A stretch of 35,333 nucleotides of DNA from Domibacillus antri (GCF_001936625.1 NZ_MSDU01000028.1:1-35333), one strand, 5' to 3'. Shown: positions 1 to 7,433, counted from the first letter of the stretch. Notes: a model not told the origin generated them from the sequence alone. A program made the numbers and translations.

Positions 1-85
1 TATATACGTCCTCCTGGGACGTATATAGGTTGGAAACTGCCGGAATCGGCAATCATAAAAACACTGCGGAAACGTTGGTGCATCA
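1..85. repeat. attL: attL: left copy of the 85-bp terminal direct repeat
   Basis: This segment matches 35249-35333 with seven mismatches (left positions 21, 26, 32, 63, 70, 79 and 85). The longest identical block is 30 bp (33-62 against 35281-35310), the best candidate for the crossover core; a second identical block covers 1-20. The left copy folds well: a perfect 11-bp stem (1-11 with 17-27), a GCCG/CGGC hairpin (39-50) and the start of a terminator. With an integrase gene immediately inside, this is best read as attL. The host locus could not be identified because the flanking sequence lies outside the window. Confidence 0.75.
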
Positions 86-110
86 GCGTTAAGCGGTGTT
101 TTTTATTTTT
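60..110 (+). terminator. Rho-independent terminator within or next to attL
   Basis: A two-part stem is visible: AACACTGC (60-67) pairs with GCGGTGTT (93-100), and inside it AACGTTG (71-77) pairs with CAGCGTT (84-90) around a GTGCAT loop. A T-rich tract follows (101-110). It would stop plus-strand transcription entering from the host side before it runs antisense into the integrase gene. If the crossover lies in 33-62, this part is of phage origin and replaces an equivalent host element. Confidence 0.65.
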
Positions 111-146
111 TAGAAATTGGAGTGAGTCGGAAGTGTTTTTCAGATC

Positions 147-167
147 ATTTTACACATTTTTTACACA
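147..167 (+). other. Candidate integrase arm-type sites, left arm
   Basis: Two copies of TTTTACACA lie at 148-156 and 159-167, 11 bp apart start to start. The second overlaps the stop codon of the integrase gene. The same pair with the same spacing and orientation lies near the right end (35186-35205). Paired short repeats flanking the core on both sides are what tyrosine integrases of the lambda/Tn916 type recognise with their N-terminal domain. Confidence 0.6.
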
Positions 168-1267
168 ATCATCTTACCGAAAATATCAGCGCTTCTCTTT
201 TCGTCACGGGCTCTTAATTCCTTGAGAACGTGTGAGTATGTGTTAAGTGTTGTTTCGATGTCGCCGTGGCCCAATCGTTCTGATACATAATAAATCGAAA
301 CTCCTTGGTATAATAAAACACTGGCATGAGTATGCCGCAATCCGTGAATTGTTATCCGCTTAATCCCTAATTCTGTGGACAGCCTGCCGAGCATCTTATT
401 GACTGTATTGTTTGTGATCACTTTATATTTTGAGGCCGGACTGTAAAAGACGAGCTTCTTAATATTTTCGGGTGTATTTTCAAAATACTCTTCAAACAGC
501 TTCATCGTTCGTTTATCCATTTTTATGACCCGGATAGACTCTTCGTTTTTCGTCGGCCCGAAACCTTCATGCATTTTGTTCGTGTAACCCCACGTTTTTG
601 TGACGCTGATTGTGCTGTTAAAAAAATCAAAATCCTTTCTCGTCAGCCCGACAAGCTCACCGAATCGCATACCGGATGTTAAGGCAAGCAGAATTAAATA
701 ATACGTAGGTGTTTGATCCAGCCGGCTTAAAACCGTTTTGAGTAGTTTCTGACTTTCTCCATACTCTAAATGCTTTTCTTCTGTTCGTTTGCTTTTTTCA
801 CCCGACAGTACAGCATCCCGCGTGAAGTCCACACGAATGATTCCCTCATCTACCGCATTTCTCACACACGCCCTAATATGCGTATTTAATTTACGTGTGG
901 AAGACTTCGCATGAGTTTGTCCGTATTCGTTCAGAAACGCCTGATAGGAGCGTTTCGTGATGTTTTGAAGGGGTTGATCCCCGAAATAACTTTTGACCGT
1001 TTCCAAGCTGTTTTCGTAACGCTGTAACGTGTTCTTTGATACGTCCGTTTTAAATGTTTTCAGCCAATTTTCGAAATACTTATCAAAAGGTTCCGGTCGC
1101 AAATGAGGGACTACTCCCCGACTTAACTCTGCTTCCACTTCTGCTGCCGCTATATGCGCTTCTTTTTTCGTTTTGAATCCACTCTTGCGGATCGGTTTTG
1201 ATTTTCCGTTTACCGTCCGGCTGATCGTATACTGCCAGACCTTTCCGCGCTTTTGGAAACTTGCCAT
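161..1267 (-). CDS. int: Tyrosine-family site-specific integrase
   Basis: This 368-residue protein catalyses integration and excision of the prophage. The N-terminal ~55 residues resemble an AP2-like arm-binding domain, residues ~60-145 a core-binding SAM-like domain, and ~165-360 the catalytic domain. The catalytic set is visible: R201, a likely K240, H308-x-x-R311-H312, H334 and nucleophile Y344 (in LNTYSHV). The ATG has a good AAAGGAGG site. The gene ends about 75 bp from attL, the usual place for int. A strong terminator (1285-1324) lies directly upstream of its ribosome-binding site, so it is probably poorly expressed in the lysogen, or transcribed by read-through from the repressor transcript. 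Confidence 0.96.
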   Translation of the reverse strand: MASFQKRGKVWQYTISRTVNGKSKPIRKSGFKTKKEAHIAAAEVEAELSRGVVPHLRPEPFDKYFENWLKTFKTDVSKNTLQRYENSLETVKSYFGDQPLQNITKRSYQAFLNEYGQTHAKSSTRKLNTHIRACVRNAVDEGIIRVDFTRDAVLSGEKSKRTEEKHLEYGESQKLLKTVLSRLDQTPTYYLILLALTSGMRFGELVGLTRKDFDFFNSTISVTKTWGYTNKMHEGFGPTKNEESIRVIKMDKRTMKLFEEYFENTPENIKKLVFYSPASKYKVITNNTVNKMLGRLSTELGIKRITIHGLRHTHASVLLYQGVSIYYVSERLGHGDIETTLNTYSHVLKELRARDEKRSADIFGKMIV

Positions 1268-1284
1268 GTGTGTTCCTCCTTTTG

Positions 1285-1324
1285 AAAAAAGCAGCTGACC
1301 CGAATGAGGGAGCTGCTTTTTTTT
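1285..1324. terminator. Bidirectional intrinsic terminator between int and repressor
   Basis: The inverted repeat GCAGCT (1291-1296) / AGCTGC (1311-1316) is flanked by an A-run (1285-1290) and a T-run (1317-1324), so it can end transcription in both directions. On the minus strand it follows the repressor stop and comes just before the int ribosome-binding site. Confidence 0.8.
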
Positions 1325-1346
1325 AATTGCTACCGGTAGTAATTAA
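1323..1346. repeat. 24-bp near-perfect palindrome at the repressor 3' end
   Basis: TTAATTGCTACC (1323-1334) is followed without a spacer by GGTAGTAATTAA (1335-1346). The two halves are inverted repeats with one mismatch. It overlaps the repressor stop codon and abuts the terminator. A dyad with no loop suits a dimeric DNA-binding protein better than an RNA hairpin. It differs from the GTTTCC/GGAAAC operators, so it would be read by another regulator. Confidence 0.45.
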
Positions 1347-1969
1347 AGATCTTGCGAAAATTTAACCGCCTTGCCGATGATGTAAGCCGGGTTTTGCTCA
1401 TTTACAACGAGAGGTTTATGTTTCGGGTTGTCCGGCATCAAAACAACTAAGCCGTCTTGCTTCACGATTCTTTTTAATGTCGCTTCTTCATTACCATTAA
1501 TCAGCACGGCGGCAATTTCCCCATTTTCAACGTCTGGCTGCCGTCGGATCATCACCCAGGCGCCATTCGGGATTGTCGGCTCCATGCTGTCTCCTTGCGC
1601 CTCCAGGAACATGATTTCACCTTTCGGGACAAATTCTGCGATTTCTTCACGGTACCCGTCGAAATTTTCTTCCGCATAGATCGGATCACCGCAGGCGATT
1701 TTGCCGAGGATTGGGATTTTGACGATCTTAGAAGTGCTTCTAACTAAATTAGAAGGACTGTCATCCCCGAACATCAACTCTGCAACATCGACACCAAGCG
1801 CTTCAGCGAACCTTCCGACATCATTAATAGAAATCTTTCTTGTTCCCTTATAATACCGATTGATGGTGCTTCTATCGGTGCCGATCCTTCTGGCGAGCTC
1901 CGCGCCGGTAATACCTTTTCGAGAAGCAATCGCTTTTACTCTCTTGGCCACTTCTAACGAATCTACCAA
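1343..1969 (-). CDS. CI/LexA-type phage repressor (XRE HTH plus S24 peptidase)
   Basis: This protein maintains lysogeny by binding operators in the immunity region and is removed by RecA-stimulated self-cleavage. An XRE helix-turn-helix fills about the first 70 residues; the C-terminal half is an S24/LexA-type domain. Numbering from an ATG at 1993, the likely scissile bond is C101-G102 (IACGD), the nucleophile S136 (GDSMEP) and the base K174 (TLKR). I prefer the TTG at 1969 (208 residues): it has a GGGAGGTG site 6 nt upstream, whereas the ATG at 1993 has no Shine-Dalgarno sequence and sits inside the leader. The gene diverges from the Cro-like gene, and an operator covers its own predicted transcription start. 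Confidence 0.93.
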   Translation of the reverse strand: MVDSLEVAKRVKAIASRKGITGAELARRIGTDRSTINRYYKGTRKISINDVGRFAEALGVDVAELMFGDDSPSNLVRSTSKIVKIPILGKIACGDPIYAEENFDGYREEIAEFVPKGEIMFLEAQGDSMEPTIPNGAWVMIRRQPDVENGEIAAVLINGNEEATLKRIVKQDGLVVLMPDNPKHKPLVVNEQNPAYIIGKAVKFSQDL

Positions 1970-2003
1970 TCGTTTCACCTCCCTTCCCTTCATATACTAT
2001 CAT

Positions 2004-2020
2004 GTTTCCTAATAGGAAAC
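2004..2020. promoter_or_regulatory. Operator 1, GTTTCC-N5-GGAAAC
   Basis: A perfect 6+6 bp inverted repeat with a TAATA spacer. It overlaps the predicted start point of the repressor transcript, suggesting autoregulation. The same 17-bp architecture recurs perfectly at 2332-2348 and in part at 2065-2081 and 2366-2382. Confidence 0.7.
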
Positions 2021-2048
2021 AATATAATTTGAAAATAAAAATTTGTAA
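2021..2048 (-). promoter_or_regulatory. Candidate repressor promoter (leftward)
   Basis: On the minus strand a TTACAA -35 (2043-2048) and a TATATT -10 (2021-2026) are separated by 16 bp in very AT-rich DNA. Transcription would start near 2014, inside operator 1. The spacing is slightly short and other hexamers are possible in such AT-rich sequence. Confidence 0.45.
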
Positions 2049-2064
2049 TTTTTTAAATGTTTTT

Positions 2065-2081
2065 GTTGACATTCGGGAAAC
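2065..2081. promoter_or_regulatory. Operator 2, half-degenerate site over the rightward promoter
   Basis: The right half GGAAAC is perfect and the left half (GTTGAC) is partly preserved, with the same N5 spacing as operator 1. It overlaps the -35 hexamer TTGACA at 2066-2071, so occupancy would block early rightward transcription. Confidence 0.55.
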
Positions 2082-2095
2082 ATCGGTGATATTAT
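2066..2095 (+). promoter_or_regulatory. Early rightward promoter (PR-like)
   Basis: TTGACA (2066-2071) and TATTAT (2090-2095) are separated by 18 bp and lie 30 bp upstream of the Cro-like start codon. The -35 box is a perfect consensus. This should drive the Cro-like gene and the early operon, repressed through operator 2. Confidence 0.65.
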
Positions 2096-2124
2096 ACAGG
2101 TACAAGGAAGCGAGGTGATGAAAA

Positions 2125-2361
2125 ATGAACTTCGACTACAATCGTTTAAAAGGTGAGCGCATCGCGAAAGGCCTTACCGTTCAAGAAATGGCGGACGCTT
2201 TAGGGGTTTCGAAAGGAACTTACTCAAAAAAAGAGAATGGTAAACTGCCAATTACTGTAGAAGACTTCGTTGTCATTTCCAGTAAATTAGGAGTTACGAG
2301 AGAGACTATAAACATTTTTTTTACGGTTAATGTTTCCGATTCGGAAACGATAGTAATTTGA
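2125..2361 (+). CDS. Cro-like XRE-family transcriptional regulator
   Basis: This is a 78-residue protein with a helix-turn-helix around residues 18-40 (LTVQEMADALGVSKGTYSKK) and little else, the usual size of a phage Cro-type regulator. A GAGGTGAT site precedes the ATG by about 6 nt. It is the first gene of the rightward transcript and diverges from the repressor, so it most likely competes for the same operators to favour lytic growth. A perfect operator copy (2332-2348) lies inside its last codons. Confidence 0.82.
   Translation: MNFDYNRLKGERIAKGLTVQEMADALGVSKGTYSKKENGKLPITVEDFVVISSKLGVTRETINIFFTVNVSDSETIVI
2332..2348. promoter_or_regulatory. Operator 3, perfect GTTTCC-N5-GGAAAC inside the cro-like 3' end
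   Basis: The perfect inverted repeat has a GATTC spacer. It lies within the last codons of the Cro-like gene (encoding part of VSDSET). With the site at 2366-2382 it could control a second promoter, or support looping with the operators about 270-330 bp away. Confidence 0.6.
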
Positions 2362-2365
2362 ATTG

Positions 2366-2382
2366 GGTGACCGATTGGAAAC
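2366..2382. promoter_or_regulatory. Operator 4 (weak), GGAAAC half-site
   Basis: The right half GGAAAC is perfect but only three of six positions of the left half match. It lies in the 128-bp gap downstream of the Cro-like gene. That gap also holds an inverted repeat GTACCG/CGGTAC (2408-2428) and no clear gene. Confidence 0.3.
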
Positions 2383-2489
2383 ATCAATGAAAAGATGAAG
2401 CGCTGTGGTACCGAACCAATGACGGTACAGCCGGAACTTATAGCTTATAAGACGGCAGCAACATCAGAATGCAAGGGAGGGGGAGAGAA

Positions 2490-2816
2490 ATGCAGCAATT
2501 AGAGGTTTCCTTATCAATAGTAATTCCACAGGATCAAGTACTTATTTCAAAAGTGGAATTGCAGGAATTAAAACGTCAAGAATTGTCGGGTGTCTACTGG
2601 AATATGAAAGATTTGCAGAATCGAATTAACAAAAGTGATAAGTGGATCAAAGAAAACATTCTTTATCCTCAAAAATTCCGAAAGAAACTTGATAGCGAAA
2701 ATGGGGGCTTCGTATACTACCCGAAAAATCAAGGTCAAACATGGTCCTTTCAAGCAGTCAAAATGGCTGAGTTTTTAGATAAGTATTTCAGTCAAATATT
2801 CTCGGGTAGCAATTAA
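2490..2816 (+). CDS. DUF771-family phage protein
   Basis: This 108-residue protein resembles DUF771, small phage proteins of Bacillota usually found just after the regulatory genes. The recognisable part is the C-terminal half, with a WIKENILYP stretch, a GGFVYYPKNQG motif and an aromatic-rich end, a fold resembling excisionase/MerR-type winged helices. The start at 2490 follows a GGGAGGGGGAGA site; an upstream in-frame ATG (2469) lies before that site and is less likely. The precise role is unknown; DNA binding in early regulation is inferred from context. Confidence 0.7.
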   Translation: MQQLEVSLSIVIPQDQVLISKVELQELKRQELSGVYWNMKDLQNRINKSDKWIKENILYPQKFRKKLDSENGGFVYYPKNQGQTWSFQAVKMAEFLDKYFSQIFSGSN

Positions 2817-2836
2817 GTTAAAAAAGAAGGTGCATG

Positions 2837-2989
2837 ATGGTAGATTCCACTATTCAGCAATTCTTTAAAGTCGCTGAAATTGTCGTCTGGGCTGTTGCCG
2901 TCGGAAGCTATACAGGCATCGTCTTCATCTGCGGCCGTGCCTGGGAGTACGCAAGCCCAACGCGGAAGAAGTCAGATGAACACAAGTAG
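2837..2989 (+). CDS. Small single-span membrane protein (hypothetical)
   Basis: A 50-residue ORF with an AAGAAGG site 6 nt before the ATG. Residues ~12-33 (VAEIVVWAVAVGSYTGIVFIC) form a hydrophobic segment, followed by a basic, hydrophilic tail (RKKSDEHK), so the C terminus probably stays in the cytoplasm. It lies head to tail between the DUF771 gene and a zinc-ribbon gene. I do not recognise its family. The coding potential rests on the ribosome-binding site, position and a membrane-like composition. Confidence 0.6.
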   Translation: MVDSTIQQFFKVAEIVVWAVAVGSYTGIVFICGRAWEYASPTRKKSDEHK

Positions 2990-3025
2990 ATATATGCAAA
3001 ATTCATTTAAGGATGTGATCGAGAC

Positions 3026-3205
3026 ATGGGCGATATGGCAGAAATGGTTCTGGACGGCTTAATCTGTGAACGTTGCGGCTCTTTCACAGACGAAGAGGAG
3101 TCCGGTTATGCAAAACTTTGCGGCGAGTGTGAAAGAGATCTTCGCCAGAAGCAAGTGAGACCGCGCCGTTTTTGGAAAAAGAAAAACCCACCGCGCCAAC
3201 GGTGA
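3026..3205 (+). CDS. Small zinc-ribbon-like protein
   Basis: A 59-residue ORF with two CxxC pairs: ICERCGS (residues 14-17) and LCGECE (32-35), a treble-clef or zinc-ribbon spacing, then a strongly basic tail (RPRRFWKKKNPPRQR). Similar tiny zinc-binding proteins are common in early regions of Gram-positive phages, but their function is not established. The start follows an AAGGATGTGAT site. The basic tail suggests nucleic-acid binding, which is inference. Confidence 0.6.
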   Translation: MGDMAEMVLDGLICERCGSFTDEEESGYAKLCGECERDLRQKQVRPRRFWKKKNPPRQR

Positions 3206-3258
3206 GCTTTTGAAAAACTATTACACTGTTATCTTATCACGAAAGGATGATCATTCAC

Positions 3259-3684
3259 ATGGAATTTAAATTAACGATCGAAGCGCCAGGTCTTGAAAAA
3301 GCAATTTTGCGCCTGGCTGATGCTATTCAGGGGGGCGGACAGTATGTTTCAGCAGCAGAACAAAAAACACAGGACAAGCCAAAAGCCGAACCGGATGAAA
3401 CGGAAAAAGAAACTCCTGCAGAAACGCCAAAAGCAGAAAATCAGCCACCAGCGGACGTAGAAGGGAAATCGGAGGTAGATCCGCCGGCTGATTCTGGAGG
3501 AAGTGAAGAACCTGGCATCACGTTAGACGTTCTGACGACCAAGACGCGCGAGTTTATCCAAAGCAACCCAGCCCATCGGGAGAAGCTGAAAGACTTCTTG
3601 ACGGAAAAAGGTGTCGGCAAGGTGACAGAGCTGCCCGAAAGCGAATATGCGGCGGCACTCGAATTGATGGGAGAAAGTGTCTAA
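3259..3684 (+). CDS. Hypothetical protein with acidic/proline-rich linker
   Basis: 141 residues. The N terminus (about 1-30, MEFKLTIEAPGLEKAILRLADAI) looks like a short folded helix. A low-complexity region rich in P, E, K and A spans ~35-90, and a helical C-terminal domain (~92-141) follows. Proteins beginning this way commonly precede the DUF2800/DUF2815/polymerase set in Bacillota phages. I chose the ATG at 3259 because AGGATGAT lies 7 nt upstream; an in-frame ATG at 3247 abuts that site. Its stop overlaps the start of the DUF2800 gene (TAATG), so the two are translationally coupled. Function unknown. Confidence 0.65.
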   Translation: MEFKLTIEAPGLEKAILRLADAIQGGGQYVSAAEQKTQDKPKAEPDETEKETPAETPKAENQPPADVEGKSEVDPPADSGGSEEPGITLDVLTTKTREFIQSNPAHREKLKDFLTEKGVGKVTELPESEYAAALELMGESV

Positions 3685-4856
3685 TGGCTGGTCATGCTGA
3701 ACGAGATCATGCCGTCTTGTCCGCAAGCGGAGCGCACCGATGGCTGAAATGTACAAAATCAGCAAGCAAAGAGAAAGGCATTGCCGATACGACAAGCGAG
3801 TTTGCAAAAGAAGGGACATTTGCTCACGAATTATCAGAGCTGCATTTCGCCCATCTGTTTCAAGGTATGACAAAACGGACGTTTAACAGCCGACTGAAAA
3901 AGATGAAGCAGAACGAGTTTTACACGGAAGAGCTGCACGAGTATGTGCGGGAATATGTCGATTTGGTAGAGGAGCGAGTGCATGCGGCTCGTGCACGGGG
4001 TGAAGCCGTGCTGATGTTTGAAGAGCGGCTGGACTTATCTGATTATGTGCCGGAATCGTTCGGGACAGGTGACGTCATTATCATGTCCGGCGGCGTGCTC
4101 GAAATCATCGATTTAAAATACGGCAAAGGCATTGAGGTCAACGCTGAAAACAATGCCCAGCTTAGGTTGTATGCGCTTGGAGCCTTATCGCTGTTCGACC
4201 TGCTCGAGGACGTGGAAGAAGTGGTCATGACAATTATTCAGCCCCGCTTGGACAACATATCAACAGAACAATTGCCGGCAGACGAATTGAAAGCTTGGGG
4301 ACTTGACTATGTAAAGCCTCGTGCGGAAATGGCGTGGAACGGTGAGGGCGAGTTTGTACCGGGCGACCATTGCCGTTTTTGTAAGGTGAAACACACCTGT
4401 CGGGCACGGGCGGAAGCGAATCTGAACGTGCCGCAGAAACTTGTGGATCCGGACCTGCTTACACCGGAAGAGATTTCAGACATTCTGTTCCAGGCGGATG
4501 AGCTGCAGAAATGGGCGAAGGACGTCCAGGATTACGCGCTTGAAAAAGCCCGGTCCGGTACGGTGTTTGAAGGTTGGAAAGTTGTAGAGGGGAGAAGCAG
4601 CCGGAAGTACACCGATGAAGAGAAAGTCATGCAGAAGCTTGAAGAAGAATTTGATGTTGACCAGTTTACAGAAGTAAAACTTCTGACTATTTCGAATCTT
4701 GAAAAACGGCTTGGAAAGAAAACAGTATCAGACCTATTAGGCGAATTGATTGTGAAGCCTCCAGGCAAACCTGCTCTCGTCCCTGAATCGGACAAGCGTC
4801 CGGCGATCGGCTCCGCGGAAGCGGCAGCTAATGAATTTGATGTCATCCAAAACTAA
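3684..4856 (+). CDS. DUF2800 Cas4/AddB-like PD-(D/E)XK nuclease
   Basis: This 390-residue protein is a predicted recombination exonuclease. The nuclease core shows D130 (GTGDVII) and D143-x-K145 (IIDLKYGKG), followed by a QLRLYALGA helix, the RecB/Cas4 pattern. C23 together with C230-x2-C233-x5-C239 reproduces the four-cysteine iron-sulphur arrangement of Cas4 and AddB. It precedes the DUF2815 ssDNA-binding gene and a polymerase, an established early module in which nuclease and ssDNA-binding protein likely act together in recombination-dependent replication. Confidence 0.88.
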   Translation: MAGHAERDHAVLSASGAHRWLKCTKSASKEKGIADTTSEFAKEGTFAHELSELHFAHLFQGMTKRTFNSRLKKMKQNEFYTEELHEYVREYVDLVEERVHAARARGEAVLMFEERLDLSDYVPESFGTGDVIIMSGGVLEIIDLKYGKGIEVNAENNAQLRLYALGALSLFDLLEDVEEVVMTIIQPRLDNISTEQLPADELKAWGLDYVKPRAEMAWNGEGEFVPGDHCRFCKVKHTCRARAEANLNVPQKLVDPDLLTPEEISDILFQADELQKWAKDVQDYALEKARSGTVFEGWKVVEGRSSRKYTDEEKVMQKLEEEFDVDQFTEVKLLTISNLEKRLGKKTVSDLLGELIVKPPGKPALVPESDKRPAIGSAEAAANEFDVIQN

Positions 4857-4880
4857 CTATTAAAGGAGAAGTGAATTTTT

Positions 4881-5426
4881 ATGAAACGTGATGGAACAAA
4901 GGTTATTACAGGAAAAGTACGTGCGAGCTATGTGAATATTTTTGAACCAAAAGCGATCAACGGTGAAGGTGAACCGAAATACAGCATGTCCATCATCATC
5001 CCTAAATCCGAAACGAAAATGATTAAGTTAATCGAAGAAGCTATTGAGCGGGCGAAGCAGGAGGGTAAGGCGAAATTCGGCGGCAAGATCCCGGCTAACT
5101 TGAAAACACCTTTACGTGACGGCGATTTGGACCGCGAGGATGATCCTGCGTATGCGGACAGCTACTTTATCAACCTTACAAGCAAGACGGCACCCGGCAT
5201 CGTGGATCAAAACAAGATCAAACTGACCGATTCAACAGCGATTTACAGCGGATGCTATGTACGCGTGTCGCTTAACATGTACGCGTTTAACACTAACGGT
5301 AACAAAGGTATTGCGGCAGGACTAAACAACGTGCAAAAGTGGGCAGACGGTGAATTCCTGGGCGGTCGTGCAAGTGCTGAAGATGATTTCGACGAGCTTG
5401 AAACTGATGATGACGATTTGATTTAA
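4881..5426 (+). CDS. DUF2815 single-stranded DNA-binding protein
   Basis: The 181-residue protein matches DUF2815, thought to be phage ssDNA-binding proteins. Signs are the N-terminal beta-rich region (VRASYVNIFEPKAINGEGEPKYSMSI, about residues 13-38), a KIPANLKTPLRDGD segment and a strongly acidic tail (EDDFDELETDDDDLI), which resembles the C-terminal tails used by SSBs to recruit partners. It follows the DUF2800 nuclease by 24 nt with an AAGGAGAAG site. Confidence 0.88.
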   Translation: MKRDGTKVITGKVRASYVNIFEPKAINGEGEPKYSMSIIIPKSETKMIKLIEEAIERAKQEGKAKFGGKIPANLKTPLRDGDLDREDDPAYADSYFINLTSKTAPGIVDQNKIKLTDSTAIYSGCYVRVSLNMYAFNTNGNKGIAAGLNNVQKWADGEFLGGRASAEDDFDELETDDDDLI

Positions 5427-5432
5427 ACCCTT

Positions 5433-5454
5433 GCGGGTGAAAGCCCGCTTTTCT
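5433..5454 (+). terminator. Small hairpin-T-tract between DUF2815 and polymerase genes
   Basis: GCGGG (5433-5437) pairs with CCCGC (5444-5448) over a six-base loop and is followed by TTTTCTCT. It may lower expression of the polymerase relative to the abundantly needed ssDNA-binding protein. The stem is short, so partial termination is most likely. Confidence 0.5.
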
Positions 5455-5477
5455 CTATCTAAAAAGGCGGTGAAGCA

Positions 5478-7433
5478 GTGAGAACGCTGGGTATCGACAT
5501 CGAAACCTATTGCGAACTGGAACTAAAAGACGTGGGCGTATATCGATACGTCGAGCACGACAGTTTTGAAATTTTGATGCTTGCTTATTCATTTGACGGC
5601 GAACCCGTCAAGATCATTGATTTTGCGGCTGGGTGGACTGACCCGCCTGAAAGTGTGCGGGAAGCCCTAAAAGACCCGAACGTCATTAAAACAGCGCACC
5701 ATGCAGCGTTTGAACGGACATGCCTTGCCAAGCATTTCGGCTTTGAGATGGATCCGGATCAGTGGCGCTGCACGATGGTGGATTCGACGAGGCTTGGTCT
5801 GCCCGCTGCGCTTGGTCAGGTAGCGGAAGTGTTAAAAATGGACGTGAAGAAAGATACAGCAGGAACGGCGCTAATCAACTACTTCTCAAAGCCGTGCAAG
5901 CCGACGAAAGCAAATGGCGGGCGGACACGGAATCTGCCTGAACACGATCCGGAAAAGTGGCAGCAGTTTTTAAATTACTGTATTCGGGATGTAGAAGTCG
6001 AACAGGAAATCCGGAATCGTATTTCGGTTTTTCCCGTTCCGGAATTTGAGCAGAAGCTGTGGTCGATTGATCAGCGGATTAACGACCGGGGTGTCCGGCT
6101 GGATCCGGAACTGGTAGAAGGTGCGGTAGCGTGCGACGTCCTGACCAAAGAGCAGACGATGGAAGCGGCACGGCAACTGACAGGACTGGACAACCCGAAC
6201 AGCCCTACGCAGCTTCTTGAATGGCTGCAGGCGCAGGGGGTGGACATCCCTAATATGCAGGCAGATACAATCAAGAAATATTTAAAGCAGTGTAAAGAAG
6301 GACCCGTTCACGAGGCACTGAAGCTTCGGCAGGAGTTGTCGAAAAGCAGTGTTAAAAAATACGCCAAAATGCAGGATATGATCTGCAAAGACAGCCGAGT
6401 GCGAGGGCTATTCCAGTTTTATGGCGCATCCAAAACAGGGCGCTGGGCAGGACGGGGCGTGCAGGTGCAGAATTTGACAAAAAACAAAATGAGCCTTTCC
6501 CGCATCAATGATGCCCGTGAATTGATCAAGCAGCAGGATTTTGAAAGTCTGGATCTTTTGTTTAGCGAAAGCCGGCAGAACATCTTGAGCCAGCTGGTGC
6601 GCACCTGCTTTATTGCGGAGCCGGGACACAAGCTTGTGGTGTCCGACTTCTCCGCCATTGAAGCGCGCGTCATTGCCTGGTATGCCGGTGAAAAGTGGCG
6701 GCTGAATGTGTTTGAAACGCATGGAAAGATTTATGAGGCCTCGGCATCACAAATGTTTAACGTGCCAATTGAGCAGATCGGGAAAGGCTCTGACCTTCGT
6801 CAGCGCGGCAAAGTCGCGGAATTAGCCCTTGGCTATCAAGGCGGGCCCGGTGCATTAATCAGTATGGGCGCCCTTGAAATGGGCGTTGCGGAAAACGAAC
6901 TAAAGCCGCTGGTCAATGCCTGGCGGGAAGCCAACCCAAATATCGTGAAATTTTGGTACGCCTGTGACGCGGCAGCCATTGAAGCGGTACGTGACAAAAA
7001 AGTGGTACAGACACACGGCATTACCTTCCGGCGCGATCGGGGCTTTCTCATGATCGACCTGCCAAGCGGCAGAAGCCTGGCATACGCCAAGCCCCATATT
7101 GTTAAAAATCAATTCGGACGTGACGCGGTTGCCCATTTTGGATTGGACGAGCGGAACAAGTGGTCACGCGTTGAGGCATACGGCGGTAAATGGGTGGAGA
7201 ACATTGTGCAGGCAACGGCACGTGACTTGCTTGCGGTCAGCATGATGAGGCTAGAACAAGCGGGCTACCCTGTTGTCATGCACGTACACGACGAAGTGGT
7301 GTGCGAAGTACCTGTGGAAAACGAAAACGCTCTGGCGGAAGTGGAAGACATCATGGCACAGCCCGTTGAATGGGCGGCAGGGCTGCCCCTTTCAGCCGAC
7401 GGCTTTGAAACACATTTTTACAAAAAGGACTAG
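5478..7433 (+). CDS. Family A DNA polymerase with 3'-5' exonuclease domain
   Basis: A 651-residue phage replicative polymerase. The N-terminal third is a DEDD exonuclease (D7 and E9 in GIDIET, then a YCIRDVEVE motif near residue 172). The polymerase motifs are present: A (VSDFSAIEARV, ~390), B (RQRGKVAELALGYQGG, ~441) and C (HVHDEVVCEVP, ~601). It starts at GTG with AAAGGCGGTGA upstream. It sits between the ssDNA-binding gene and the split clamp-like genes, all of which should act at the phage fork. Confidence 0.95.
   Translation: MRTLGIDIETYCELELKDVGVYRYVEHDSFEILMLAYSFDGEPVKIIDFAAGWTDPPESVREALKDPNVIKTAHHAAFERTCLAKHFGFEMDPDQWRCTMVDSTRLGLPAALGQVAEVLKMDVKKDTAGTALINYFSKPCKPTKANGGRTRNLPEHDPEKWQQFLNYCIRDVEVEQEIRNRISVFPVPEFEQKLWSIDQRINDRGVRLDPELVEGAVACDVLTKEQTMEAARQLTGLDNPNSPTQLLEWLQAQGVDIPNMQADTIKKYLKQCKEGPVHEALKLRQELSKSSVKKYAKMQDMICKDSRVRGLFQFYGASKTGRWAGRGVQVQNLTKNKMSLSRINDARELIKQQDFESLDLLFSESRQNILSQLVRTCFIAEPGHKLVVSDFSAIEARVIAWYAGEKWRLNVFETHGKIYEASASQMFNVPIEQIGKGSDLRQRGKVAELALGYQGGPGALISMGALEMGVAENELKPLVNAWREANPNIVKFWYACDAAAIEAVRDKKVVQTHGITFRRDRGFLMIDLPSGRSLAYAKPHIVKNQFGRDAVAHFGLDERNKWSRVEAYGGKWVENIVQATARDLLAVSMMRLEQAGYPVVMHVHDEVVCEVPVENENALAEVEDIMAQPVEWAAGLPLSADGFETHFYKKD

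Noticed and set aside
2990-3062. A 22-residue ORF (MQNSFKDVIETWAIWQKWFWTA) starting at 2995
   Set aside because: It has no convincing ribosome-binding site and overlaps the start of the better-supported zinc-ribbon gene.
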